This document shows positions 43,102 to 49,727 of a stretch of DNA of 49,727 nucleotides, piece by piece. Location of the stretch: NCBI GenBank assembly GCA_031262295.1, contig JAISIA010000089.1, positions 1 to 49,727 of the forward strand, given 5' to 3'. The notes under the pieces are model-generated. The model saw nothing but the letters and a program-made list of their open reading frames with translations, was not told the DNA's origin and ran no database searches. Numbering within the stretch: position 1 is the first letter of the stretch; every line of letters begins with the position of its first letter. A program made the translations under genes and the position numbers. This DNA is from Bacteroidales bacterium. GTDB taxonomy: Bacteria; Bacteroidota; Bacteroidia; Bacteroidales; P3.

Positions 43102-43812
43102 TTAGTCGTTTAATGTTATTTTCCTAAAAATTTGTTCTAAACTTCCGCCCTGTGTTAGATGTTTTGTATTGTCATCTGCCACAACTTGACCATTATTTAT
43201 TATTATTGTTCTTTCACATACAGCCTCTACCTCTTGCATAATGTGAGTTGAAAGAAGTATTGTCTTTTCTTTTGATAAGTTTTTAATCATTTGTCTTACT
43301 TCAACCAATTGATTAGGGTCTAATCCTGAGGTAGGCTCATCAAGAATTAGTACCTCAGGGTCGTTAATCATAGCCTGAGCTATTCCAACTCTTTGACGAT
43401 AGCCCTTAGATAATTGACCTATCTTCTTGTTTGCTTCTTTCTCTAAGCCGGTTTGCTCAATTACCCTTTGAGTTCTTTCTTTTTTTTCATTGTTATTCAT
43501 CTTATGTATTGATGCGATAAAGTATAGGAACTCCCTAACGTACATATCTAAGTACAAGGGATTATGTTCTGGAAGATAACCTATCTTTTTTCTCACCTCC
43601 AATGAATTTTCAAATATATCAAAGCCGCAAACCTTGACATTACCTGTTGAAGGAGGAATAAAACAAGTGATAATTTTCATAAGGGTACTTTTACCTGCAC
43701 CATTAGGACCTAAAAGTCCAACTATTTCACCTTTTTTTATCTCCAAAGAAACATTATCTAATGCTTTTTGCTCACCATATAACTTAGTGATATTCGTGAT
43801 AGAAATTGACAT
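43102..43812 (-). CDS. ABC transporter ATP-binding protein, GldA-like
   Basis: 236 residues. Walker A is GPNGAGKST (35-43), then the signature LSKGYRQRVGIAQAM, Walker B VLILDEPTSGLDPNQL, and the switch His in LLSTHIMQEVEAVC. SGLDPNQLVEVRQMI and the end SLEQIFRKI are close to gliding-motility protein GldA. GldA is normally about 300 residues, so this protein has a shortened region before its last motif. No membrane partner (GldF/GldG-like) is adjacent; the next gene encodes a secreted SGNH-like protein. Exporter ATPase is safe, gliding is not implied. Confidence 0.85.
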   Translation of the reverse strand: MSISITNITKLYGEQKALDNVSLEIKKGEIVGLLGPNGAGKSTLMKIITCFIPPSTGNVKVCGFDIFENSLEVRKKIGYLPEHNPLYLDMYVREFLYFIASIHKMNNNEKKERTQRVIEQTGLEKEANKKIGQLSKGYRQRVGIAQAMINDPEVLILDEPTSGLDPNQLVEVRQMIKNLSKEKTILLSTHIMQEVEAVCERTIIINNGQVVADDNTKHLTQGGSLEQIFRKITLND

Positions 43813-43872
43813 ATCCTTATTTTTTTATCTTTTTTATTAAAATATAAAAGTGCGAAATTAGAATAAAAAATG

Positions 43873-43880
43873 TACTTTTG
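43873..43880 (+). promoter_or_regulatory. -7 promoter element for the RluA-like gene
   Basis: TACTTTTG on the plus strand, 29 nt before the ATG, matches TAnnTTTG. Confidence 0.5.
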
Positions 43881-43909
43881 CAAACTCTTAGGATTTTTTA
43901 TTTATTTTT

Positions 43910-44842
43910 ATGAAAATAATTGCACAAGAAAATACGAACTTACAACAGCTTATTTTAAGCTCTTTTCCTTCTATGTCCATATCAAAAGCAAAGAAGGTTA
44001 TATTGTATGGTTCTGTTTCCTATCGTGGAGCAATTATAAAAAGTCCTGAATTAATTCTAAACAAGGGAGAGGAGATTGAATACACAAAATATTCAGGAGG
44101 AAAGCATATTTCCAAAGAAAGAACCTACGTTCCCGTATTATTTGAGGATGAAAACATAATTGCTGTTCTAAAAAATGCAAATATTGAAGTTGATTCCAAA
44201 GGAAATGATAGGGAAAAAAGTTTATTTGCTCTTACAAAGAACTATGTTAGAAGAAAATGGGGAAGTAGGCAAAACCTATATATAGTAAATAATATGTCAA
44301 AGGATGAGGGTGGAATTTTATTATTTGCAAAAAACAAACCCTCACAAGAGTTTCTAAAAAACAATTTAAACAAAGCTATAAGAGAATATCATATTATTGC
44401 TTCTGGAAAGTTGAAACATAAGAATGATACTTTAAATTTTTGGCTATCTAAGAATAATAGAGGAAAAATAAGCGTAGAAAAACCTCATGTTGAAGGGGCT
44501 TTATTTTGCAAAATAGAGTATAAGACAATTTCCTCTAATGATCATTATGCACATATACTTGTTAATCCTAAGGAATGTTCTTCTGAGCAAATACGTTTTG
44601 TTTTCTCCCATATTGGCAATAGTGTTGTTGGAGATAGATTATTTGGATTAAGACAACAGAGTGCTAATTGGCTAAAAATATATTGTACAAGTATTACATT
44701 GAAACATCCTTCAACAAAAAAGAATATTACAATTAAGACATCTTTACCTCTAACTTTTGAGAATGTAAATTTACCTTTATATTATAAGGAGAGTTGTCCG
44801 AGTGGTTTAAGGAGCGCGCCTGGAAAGTGCGTAAAGCTCTAA
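43910..44842 (+). CDS. RluA-like pseudouridine synthase homolog lacking the catalytic Asp
   Basis: 310 residues. An S4-like N-terminal domain (about 1-62) precedes a RluA-type fold: VLFEDENIIAVLKNANIEV, a long helix ending YVRRKWG, YIVNNMSKDEGGILLFAKN (124-142), REYHIIASGKL and FSHIGNSVVGDRLFG. Active relatives have VHRIDKDTSG at 126-135; here it is VNNMSKDEGG, so the catalytic Asp is Ser130 and the His-Arg pair is lost. The fold core stays intact and the frame is open, which argues for a retained non-catalytic role rather than decay. The stop codon lies inside the tRNA-Ser gene: the last residues (ESCPSGLRSAPGKCVKL) are translated from tRNA sequence. Confidence 0.75.
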   Translation: MKIIAQENTNLQQLILSSFPSMSISKAKKVILYGSVSYRGAIIKSPELILNKGEEIEYTKYSGGKHISKERTYVPVLFEDENIIAVLKNANIEVDSKGNDREKSLFALTKNYVRRKWGSRQNLYIVNNMSKDEGGILLFAKNKPSQEFLKNNLNKAIREYHIIASGKLKHKNDTLNFWLSKNNRGKISVEKPHVEGALFCKIEYKTISSNDHYAHILVNPKECSSEQIRFVFSHIGNSVVGDRLFGLRQQSANWLKIYCTSITLKHPSTKKNITIKTSLPLTFENVNLPLYYKESCPSGLRSAPGKCVKL

Positions 44843-44875
44843 AGGCTTTCAAGAGTTCGAATCTCTTACTCTCCG
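44788..44875 (+). tRNA. tRNA-Ser (anticodon GGA)
   Basis: Acceptor arms GGAGAGT and ACTCTCC with discriminator G, anticodon loop CTGGAAA with anticodon GGA, a long variable arm (AAAGCTCTAAAGGCTTT) typical of serine tRNA, and T arm GAGTTCGAATCTC. CCA is not encoded. The first 55 nt overlap the reading frame of the RluA-like gene. Confidence 0.95.
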
Positions 44876-44885
44876 CAAAAGGAAA

Positions 44886-44925
44886 AAACAACCTTTACTT
44901 TATTAGTAAGGGTTGTTTTCTTTTT
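44886..44925 (+). terminator. Terminator after tRNA-Ser
   Basis: Arms AAACAACCTTTACT and AGTAAGGGTTGTTT pair with one T-G position, followed by TCTTTTT. It ends the RluA-like/tRNA-Ser transcript. Confidence 0.85.
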
Positions 44926-44978
44926 ATATGATATATAAATTATGATTCTATAAATATGTATTAACAAAACGCTATAAA

Positions 44979-45020
44979 TAAAACGAAGAAATAATTTTCT
45001 AAAACGAAGATTTATTTTTT
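44979..45020 (+). repeat. 21-bp repeat, 2 units
   Basis: One standard unit (TAAAACGAAG then AAATAATTTTC) and one ATTTATTT variant. It stands alone, without composite element or palindrome, between tRNA-Ser and the acetyltransferase gene. Confidence 0.8.
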
Positions 45021-45042
45021 TGTGTTTTTATTTATTGTATTT

Positions 45043-45579
45043 TTAAACAAATTTTAATAAACCTTTTTCTCTATCCTTTATTCTTTTTGCTGGAATACCG
45101 AGATAAATTCCCCAAGGAAGAAGTGTTTTATTGACCATTGACATAGCTCCAGTTACGGCTCCCTCTCCTATTGTTATGTTTGGCATAACCAAACTATGTG
45201 CTCCGCAGGTTGCATACTTTTCAATTACAACCCTACCGCCAGTTACATTAGTTGTCCCTTCTTCCATCATTGGACCTATTAAATAATTTCCACCATAATC
45301 ATCTGTTGCTGATAAAATGGTACAACGCATAGAAAGTCCAGAATAATCTTTCATCTCTATACCCATTGAACCGAAAAGGGCACAATAAGCAGCAATATGA
45401 ATATAATTGCCAATTGTTATATCTCCAGATATAATACAATAGTCATCTATCCTTACATTGTTGCCTATACTTATTTTTTCAGGAGAGTATATACTTGTTT
45501 TGCGACTAATTAAAACATTTTTTCCAAAACTTTTAAAGCCTATTGATTTTAATTCTTCTTCTGAATAAAATGAGGTCAT
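45043..45579 (-). CDS. Hexapeptide-repeat O-acetyltransferase
   Basis: 178 residues with left-handed beta-helix repeats: VLISRKTSIYSPEKISIGNN, VRIDDYCIISGDITIGNYIHIA, and later VVIEKYATCGAHSLVMPNITIGEGAVTGAMSMV, in which the [IV]-G-x-x-x-x pattern is clear. An insertion at about 85-110 (SMRCTILSATDDYGG) is typical of WbbJ/CysE-like sugar acetyltransferases and carries part of the active site. It would acetylate a sugar in LPS or polysaccharide using acetyl-CoA. Not next to the glycan cluster at 4-8 kb. Confidence 0.85.
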   Translation of the reverse strand: MTSFYSEEELKSIGFKSFGKNVLISRKTSIYSPEKISIGNNVRIDDYCIISGDITIGNYIHIAAYCALFGSMGIEMKDYSGLSMRCTILSATDDYGGNYLIGPMMEEGTTNVTGGRVVIEKYATCGAHSLVMPNITIGEGAVTGAMSMVNKTLLPWGIYLGIPAKRIKDREKGLLKFV

Positions 45580-45622
45580 AATATACTTTTGTTTTATTTT
45601 TAAATATTTTTTGAATATTTAT

Positions 45623-47176
45623 TTATTTTGCGTAATTAACAGAACGTGTCTCACGAATAACTGTTACTTTTATCATTCCAGGAAATACCATTTCTGATTG
45701 AATTTGTTTTGATAAATCAACAGATATTTGACTTGCTTGTTGGTCTGTAATTTTTTCTGCTGCAACTATAACTCTTAGTTCCCTTCCTGCTTGAATTGCA
45801 TAAGTTTTTATTACTCCCGGATATGACATTGCAATATCTTCCAATTTATTTAAACGATTAATGTATGCCTCTACAACTTCTCGTCTTGCTCCTGGACGTG
45901 CTCCAGATATTGCATCGCAAACTTGTACTATTGGAGCATAGAGACTCTCCATTTCTATTTCATCATGGTGAGCACCTATTGCATTACATATTTCTGGTTT
46001 TTCTTTACAACGTTCTGCGAGTTTCATTCCTAAAAGTGCATGAGGTAGTTCAGGTTCGTTATCTGGCACTTTTCCTATATCATGTAGTAATCCCGCTCTT
46101 TTAGCTATCTTTGGATTAAGTCCTAATTCTGATGCCATAGTTGCACATAAGTTTGCAACTTCTCGGGAGTGCTGAAGGAGGTTTTGTCCGTAGGAAGAAC
46201 GATATTTCATCTTTCCTATCATTCTCACTAATTCGTGATGAAGATTTATTATACCTAAATCTATACAAGTTCTCTTACCTGTTTCTATAATTTCTTGTTC
46301 AATTTGTTTTTTTGTTTTTGAGACTACTTCTTCTATTCTTGCAGGATGTATTCTTCCATCAGTAACTAATTTATGTAGGGCTAATCTTGCAACCTCTCTT
46401 CTTACTGGATCAAAACATGAAAGTATGATTGCATCAGGTGTATCATCAATTATAACCTCTACTCCTGTTAATGCTTCCAATGCCCTAATGTTCCTACCTT
46501 CTCTACCAATTATCCTACCCTTTACTTCTTCGTTTTCCAAATTAAAAACTGAGACTGTATTTTCTATTGCATTTTCTGTTGCCGTTCTTTGTATGGATTC
46601 TATAACTATTTTCTTTGCTTGCTGATTTGCTGTTAGCTTTGCCTCTTCAACAATCTCCATTATCCTTCCCGCTGCATCTTGTCTTGCCTCTCCTGTCATA
46701 GCTTCTATAAGTTGTGTCTTTGCCTCTTGTGCTGAAAGACCTGCAATATGCTCTAATTGTTCAACGCTTTTTTGGAAGGTTTTCTCAACTTCTGCTTGAC
46801 GAGATGAAAGTATTTCCAATTGTTTATTTAAATTTTCTCTTGCAGATGAAAACTCATTATATTTTTTTTGAAATTCCTCTATCCTATTCTTTAATTCCTG
46901 TTCTCTTTGCTTAATCTTATTTTCATTTTGCATCACTTTATTGTTACGTTCCTGCACTTGCTTTTCATGTTCTGTTTTCAATTGCAAGAATTTTTCCTTT
47001 GCTTGAAGAATTTTTTCCTTTTTTAATATTTCTGCCTTTTCTTCAGCCTCTGTCAATATTTGTGAACTTTTCTTTGTTAAGGCATTTCTTAGACTTGTTC
47101 TTGCTAATAATATACCTACACAACCAAAGATTACTGCGACTATAATACATATTACTACTATACCTATTGTTTCCAT
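45623..47176 (-). CDS. rny: Ribonuclease Y
   Basis: 517 residues. An N-terminal membrane anchor (about 3-24) is followed by a long coiled coil (about 30-190, rich in Lys, Glu and Gln), a KH domain ([19 protein letters not shown], about 217-235) and an HD domain ([17 protein letters not shown] and [10 protein letters not shown] with its His-Asp pair, about 330-365). It starts mRNA decay at the inner membrane. It lies directly downstream of the 6S-like RNA gene and zapA on the same strand, a neighbourhood that may be conserved in Bacteroidales. Confidence 0.96.
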   Translation of the reverse strand: METIGIVVICIIVAVIFGCVGILLARTSLRNALTKKSSQILTEAEEKAEILKKEKILQAKEKFLQLKTEHEKQVQERNNKVMQNENKIKQREQELKNRIEEFQKKYNEFSSARENLNKQLEILSSRQAEVEKTFQKSVEQLEHIAGLSAQEAKTQLIEAMTGEARQDAAGRIMEIVEEAKLTANQQAKKIVIESIQRTATENAIENTVSVFNLENEEVKGRIIGREGRNIRALEALTGVEVIIDDTPDAIILSCFDPVRREVARLALHKLVTDGRIHPARIEEVVSKTKKQIEQEIIETGKRTCIDLGIINLHHELVRMIGKMKYRSSYGQNLLQHSREVANLCATMASELGLNPKIAKRAGLLHDIGKVPDNEPELPHALLGMKLAERCKEKPEICNAIGAHHDEIEMESLYAPIVQVCDAISGARPGARREVVEAYINRLNKLEDIAMSYPGVIKTYAIQAGRELRVIVAAEKITDQQASQISVDLSKQIQSEMVFPGMIKVTVIRETRSVNYAK

Positions 47177-47254
47177 TGTCTATATTATTTTATTATTATT
47201 TATATTATCCTTTATTTATTGCAGGTAGTTCGGATAATTTACGTGGTGATACTG

Positions 47255-47460
47255 AAAAAAGAAAAACCGCATCTTTTCAAAAAAACGGAGTAATGAAAAA
47301 CTCCTGAAATAAAAGATTTGAGTGCCAAATGTTATCAAACTTCCACCGTCCCAAATATGAGATCCCTTACGGGTGAGGCCTGTTTTAGACATATTGAGCG
47401 TTCTCTTTTCATTTTTAATGTTGAGTTTACAAACTGAATTTTCTTGAAAAAGATGCGGCT
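47255..47460 (-). ncRNA. ssrS: 6S-like RNA
   Basis: The 314-nt gap between zapA and rny holds a structured RNA on the minus strand. Its ends pair as CCGCATCTTTTTCAA (47458-47444) with TTGAAAAGATGCGG (47280-47267), with one bulge, and the 3' arm is followed by TTTTTCTTTTTT as terminator. Inside are a hairpin GGAG/CTCC (near 47285-47305), and an apical stem GTCTAAA/TTTGGGAC enclosing CCC-GTAA-GGG (about 47352-47390). The length of about 190-205 nt, the long closing stem with a wide central region and the position next to zapA all fit 6S RNA, which binds RNA polymerase. I have no alignment to prove the family. Confidence 0.7.
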
Positions 47461-47490
47461 AAATTATTATTACCTCAATTATATACTTCC

Positions 47491-47775
47491 CTATTTGTTG
47501 TCAAGAGCACTATTTATTCTCTCTAAATACTTAAACACTTCTTCACTATTGCAAACATCCTTATCGTTAGACTTCATATAGGATGTTACATATTGCAATA
47601 ATACCATCGCCAACAAATCTTGCTTATCCTTATAAGCATATTTTTTCGCATAATCCTTAACATTGGTTGTTATAGCTTCAACAGCATTAAGAAATAATTC
47701 TTCATCCTCTTTTCTAACCCTTACTTTATAAACCCTATCTGCTATTTCTACATTTACAAAATTATCTTCTTGCAT
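47491..47775 (-). CDS. zapA: Cell division protein ZapA
   Basis: 94 residues. The N-terminal NVEIADRVYKVRVRKEDEELFLNAVEAI (about 7-34) is the ZapA core, followed by an amphipathic helix (DKQDLLAMVLLQYVTSYM). ZapA cross-links FtsZ protofilaments at mid-cell. A coiled-coil gene precedes it by 24 nt and the 6S-like RNA follows 31 nt after, all on the minus strand. Confidence 0.9.
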   Translation of the reverse strand: MQEDNFVNVEIADRVYKVRVRKEDEELFLNAVEAITTNVKDYAKKYAYKDKQDLLAMVLLQYVTSYMKSNDKDVCNSEEVFKYLERINSALDNK

Positions 47776-47799
47776 AATAACTATTGGATTTTTTCTTTT

Positions 47800-48093
47800 C
47801 TATTGCTGACTTGTTATATGACCTATACACTTATCTATCTTCTTAACCAAGTTATTTATTTTCAGTTTCACCTCTGTAGTATCTGAACTACTATTTACTA
47901 CTTGTCCTAATTTTAATATTTTTATTTGTTCTTTTAACTCGTTGATCTGCTCTTGGCTTTTTTTAACCTCAGAGGACAACCTTAATTTATCTTCTTGCAA
48001 ATTTCTAATAGTAATTTCGCTATTACGCTTATAGAGTATCAAATCTCCTATCTTTTTTTCTATTGATTCTACAAGTGATTTTAGCCTTTCCAT
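47800..48093 (-). CDS. Small coiled-coil protein upstream of zapA
   Basis: 97 residues, nearly all helix. A heptad-like coiled coil spans about 3-62 (LVESIEKKIGDLILYKRN then NLQEDKLRLSSEVKKSQEQI), then a Ser/Thr linker (SSSDTTE) and a short second helix (about 75-92). No signal peptide. By position it could act with ZapA in division, in the manner of ZapB, but I see no sequence proof of that. A TATATTTG box at 48126-48119 precedes it and probably drives this gene, zapA and perhaps the RNA. Confidence 0.75.
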   Translation of the reverse strand: MERLKSLVESIEKKIGDLILYKRNSEITIRNLQEDKLRLSSEVKKSQEQINELKEQIKILKLGQVVNSSSDTTEVKLKINNLVKKIDKCIGHITSQQ

Positions 48094-48118
48094 TACTTTT
48101 TATCAATTAGCAATTTTG

Positions 48119-48126
48119 CAAATATA
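48119..48126 (-). promoter_or_regulatory. -7 promoter element for the coiled-coil gene and zapA
   Basis: TATATTTG on the minus strand, about 26 nt before the ATG. Confidence 0.5.
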
Positions 48127-48193
48127 ATAATTTTTAATTACAGCGTTTTAATTTGTAATTTATTTTTTTTATTTTCTCTTAATTAATCTGCTT

Positions 48194-49402
48194 TTAATCA
48201 ATCTTTAATGTATGTCCCATTTTTTCAGCTTTTGTTTTCAGGTATTTTTCATTATACTTATTAATACCTACAACCAAAGGGACGGTTTCTACAATCTCTA
48301 TTCCATATCCTTCAAGCCCTTTTCTTTTAACTGGATTATTAGTTAATAGACGTATTTTGCTCACTCCTTGATCTCTTATTATCTGTGCTCCCACTCCATA
48401 GTCTCTTTCATCAGCCTTAAAGCCCAAAGCTAAGTTAGCATCCACAGTATCCATACCTTCTTCCTGCAAATGATAAGCCTTAATCTTATTTACAAGCCCT
48501 ATCCCTCTTCCTTCTTGTGACATATAAACTATCATTCCTTTTCCAAGAGCATTTATCATTCTCATTGCCTCGTGTAATTGTTCTCCACAATCACACCTAC
48601 ACGAGGCAAATATATCACCTGTTGCACATGAAGAATGAACTCTTACTAATATAGGTTCATCTTTTTCCCAACTACCCTTCTTTAAGACAAGATGTGTTGC
48701 ATTATTGTTTAGTTGAGTGTAGGCAATTAGACGAAAATCTCCAAATTCAGTAGGCAGACTTACTTCTTCCTCTCTGCGAATTAGTGTTTCTGTCTTTACT
48801 CTATAAGCGATTAAGTCCTTTATGGATATTATTTTTATGCCGTATTTCTTTGAAATTTCCATAAGTTGAGGCAATCTTGCCATAGTACCATCTTCATTTA
48901 ATATCTCAACAAGTACTGCGGCAGGAAATAATCCAGATAAACGAGCCAAATCAACGCAAGCCTCAGTGTGACCTGCTCTTTGTAGTACTCCTCCATTTTT
49001 AGCTCTTAGAGGGAAAATATGTCCAGGTCGCCCCAAATCTTCTGAACGAGTATTCTCATCAGCTAATGCTTTTATGGTTTTTGCCCTATCTGCGGTGGAT
49101 ATTCCCGTTGTACAACCATCTAACTTATCAACCGATATAGTAAAAGGAGTTTCGTGAGAAGAAGTATTTTCTCTTACCATCATATCCAAGTCCAATTCAT
49201 GACACCTTTTCTCTGTTATAGGAACACACATTAATCCCCTTCCGTTTTTTATCATAAAATTGACAACATCAGGTGTTATTTTTTGGGCAGGAAATATAAA
49301 ATCACCCTCATTTTCCCTATCTTCATCATCAACACATATCAACATTTTTCCATTAGAAAAGTCCTCAATAGCCTCTTGTATTGTGTTTAATTTAGTTTCC
49401 AT
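48194..49402 (-). CDS. ribBA: Bifunctional DHBP synthase / GTP cyclohydrolase II
   Basis: 402 residues from ATG at 49402, chosen because a TATCTTTG box at 49429-49422 lies between it and the alternative start at 49453. The N-terminal RibB domain (1-205) has [11 protein letters not shown], the RHHT-equivalent REN region and [14 protein letters not shown]. The C-terminal RibA domain (206-402) has [20 protein letters not shown] (three zinc Cys) and [18 protein letters not shown]. It makes both riboflavin precursors from ribulose 5-phosphate and GTP. No FMN riboswitch is seen in the short leader. Confidence 0.95.
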   Translation of the reverse strand: METKLNTIQEAIEDFSNGKMLICVDDEDRENEGDFIFPAQKITPDVVNFMIKNGRGLMCVPITEKRCHELDLDMMVRENTSSHETPFTISVDKLDGCTTGISTADRAKTIKALADENTRSEDLGRPGHIFPLRAKNGGVLQRAGHTEACVDLARLSGLFPAAVLVEILNEDGTMARLPQLMEISKKYGIKIISIKDLIAYRVKTETLIRREEEVSLPTEFGDFRLIAYTQLNNNATHLVLKKGSWEKDEPILVRVHSSCATGDIFASCRCDCGEQLHEAMRMINALGKGMIVYMSQEGRGIGLVNKIKAYHLQEEGMDTVDANLALGFKADERDYGVGAQIIRDQGVSKIRLLTNNPVKRKGLEGYGIEIVETVPLVVGINKYNEKYLKTKAEKMGHTLKID

Positions 49403-49421
49403 ACTTATAAATTTTAGCTTG

Positions 49422-49429
49422 CAAAGATA
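49422..49429 (-). promoter_or_regulatory. -7 promoter element for ribBA
   Basis: TATCTTTG on the minus strand, 19 nt before the chosen ATG; it fixes the ribBA start. Confidence 0.6.
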
Positions 49430-49485
49430 AATAATTTTACCCACTAAAAACAAGACAAATCTTTTTATTGGAAAGATAAACCCGT

Positions 49486-49727
49486 AGTTTAGGTTTTATT
49501 TGAAAAAAACAAAGATAACTTTTTATGTAAAAACAATAATTAACAATTAATTCCACATAAATAAAGACTTAAAATATTATTTTTTTCAAAAGATTTTAAC
49601 ATTTTTTCCATCAAAAACCCCCAAATTTTAACATTTCTTCCTCATAAAAAACACAAAATTTGACGAATTTTTAACATTTTACTCAATTTTTGTCGGCAAC
49701 CGACCTTTATTTTTCCTAACGGAATTT
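49486..49727. repeat. Composite intergenic repeat, copy D (cut by window end)
   Basis: Matches the left part of copy A (lead segment with AATTCCACA, then TTTTAACATTT blocks) and, more closely, reversed copy C (ACAAAATTTGACGAATTTTT is shared). Its promoter and 21-bp array would lie beyond the window. It occupies the whole region upstream of ribBA. Confidence 0.75.
49692..49724 (-). repeat. Double-hairpin palindromic element
   Basis: On the minus strand TCC-GTTA-GGA, a spacer, GTCGG-TTG-CCGAC. In the aligned position of copy C this element is missing. Confidence 0.8.

Noticed and set aside
43102-43812. Evidence for gliding motility
   Set aside because: The ATPase is GldA-like but shorter than GldA, and no other gld or spr gene is in the window, so no gliding system is claimed.
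49403-49727. FMN riboswitch upstream of ribBA
   Set aside because: The leader between the -7 box and the ATG is only about 12 nt and the region further upstream is composite repeat DNA; no RFN element motifs were seen.

Overview
The window is chromosomal DNA of a member of the Bacteroidota, most likely Bacteroidales. It is strongly AT-rich (roughly 30% G+C by eye), genes lack Shine-Dalgarno sites, and many starts are preceded by the Bacteroidetes -7 element TAnnTTTG. The gene set fits this: an S46 dipeptidyl peptidase, a GldA-like ATPase, MtaB, a large TamB-like protein, butyrate kinase and DUF4114 lipoproteins. No rRNA, phage or intact insertion sequence was seen.

Layout. 1-8.4 kb: a SUMF1-type lipoprotein, then a minus-strand run with a DUF5672 glycosyltransferase, a Cys/Met-type PLP enzyme, FabG, two glycosyltransferases, a UDP-glucuronate decarboxylase and a flippase, which suggests a xylose-containing surface glycan. 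8.6-12 kb: butyrate kinase, TatD, S20, tRNA-Glu and an unknown gene. 12.9-21.2 kb: S46 peptidase, TamB-like protein, TsaD and shikimate kinase. 21.3-24.7 kb: three paralogous DUF4114 lipoproteins, two of them a recent tandem duplication. 25.2-32 kb: sodium:solute symporter, RecR, SDR, universal stress protein, a 48-residue membrane protein, tRNA-dihydrouridine synthase, a GyrI-like protein and a self-contained Fic/HTH gene. 32.7-38.7 kb: a minus-strand operon pepA-pdxA-ligA-mtaB. 39.8-42 kb: a two-gene restriction-modification system. 42-45 kb: a degenerate SGNH protein, an ABC ATPase and a degenerate RluA-like gene that runs into tRNA-Ser. 45-49.4 kb: acetyltransferase, RNase Y, a 6S-like RNA, ZapA, a coiled-coil protein and RibBA.

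The most unusual content is non-coding. The long intergenic gaps hold a family of dispersed repeats with three layers: (i) a composite element of about 530-680 bp in three copies plus a fourth cut by the window end; (ii) arrays of a 21-bp unit (29 units at six loci); (iii) a small double-hairpin palindrome in eight copies whose second stem changes in a compensatory way while its TTG loop stays fixed. The three composite copies that reach their promoter end conserve a canonical promoter (TTTG, exactly 20 nt, TAnCTTTG) behind an AT-only inverted repeat although the spacer sequences differ. This suggests a transcribed non-coding element family or a non-autonomous mobile element. One palindrome supplies the last codons of the symporter gene. 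All function statements for these repeats are inference.
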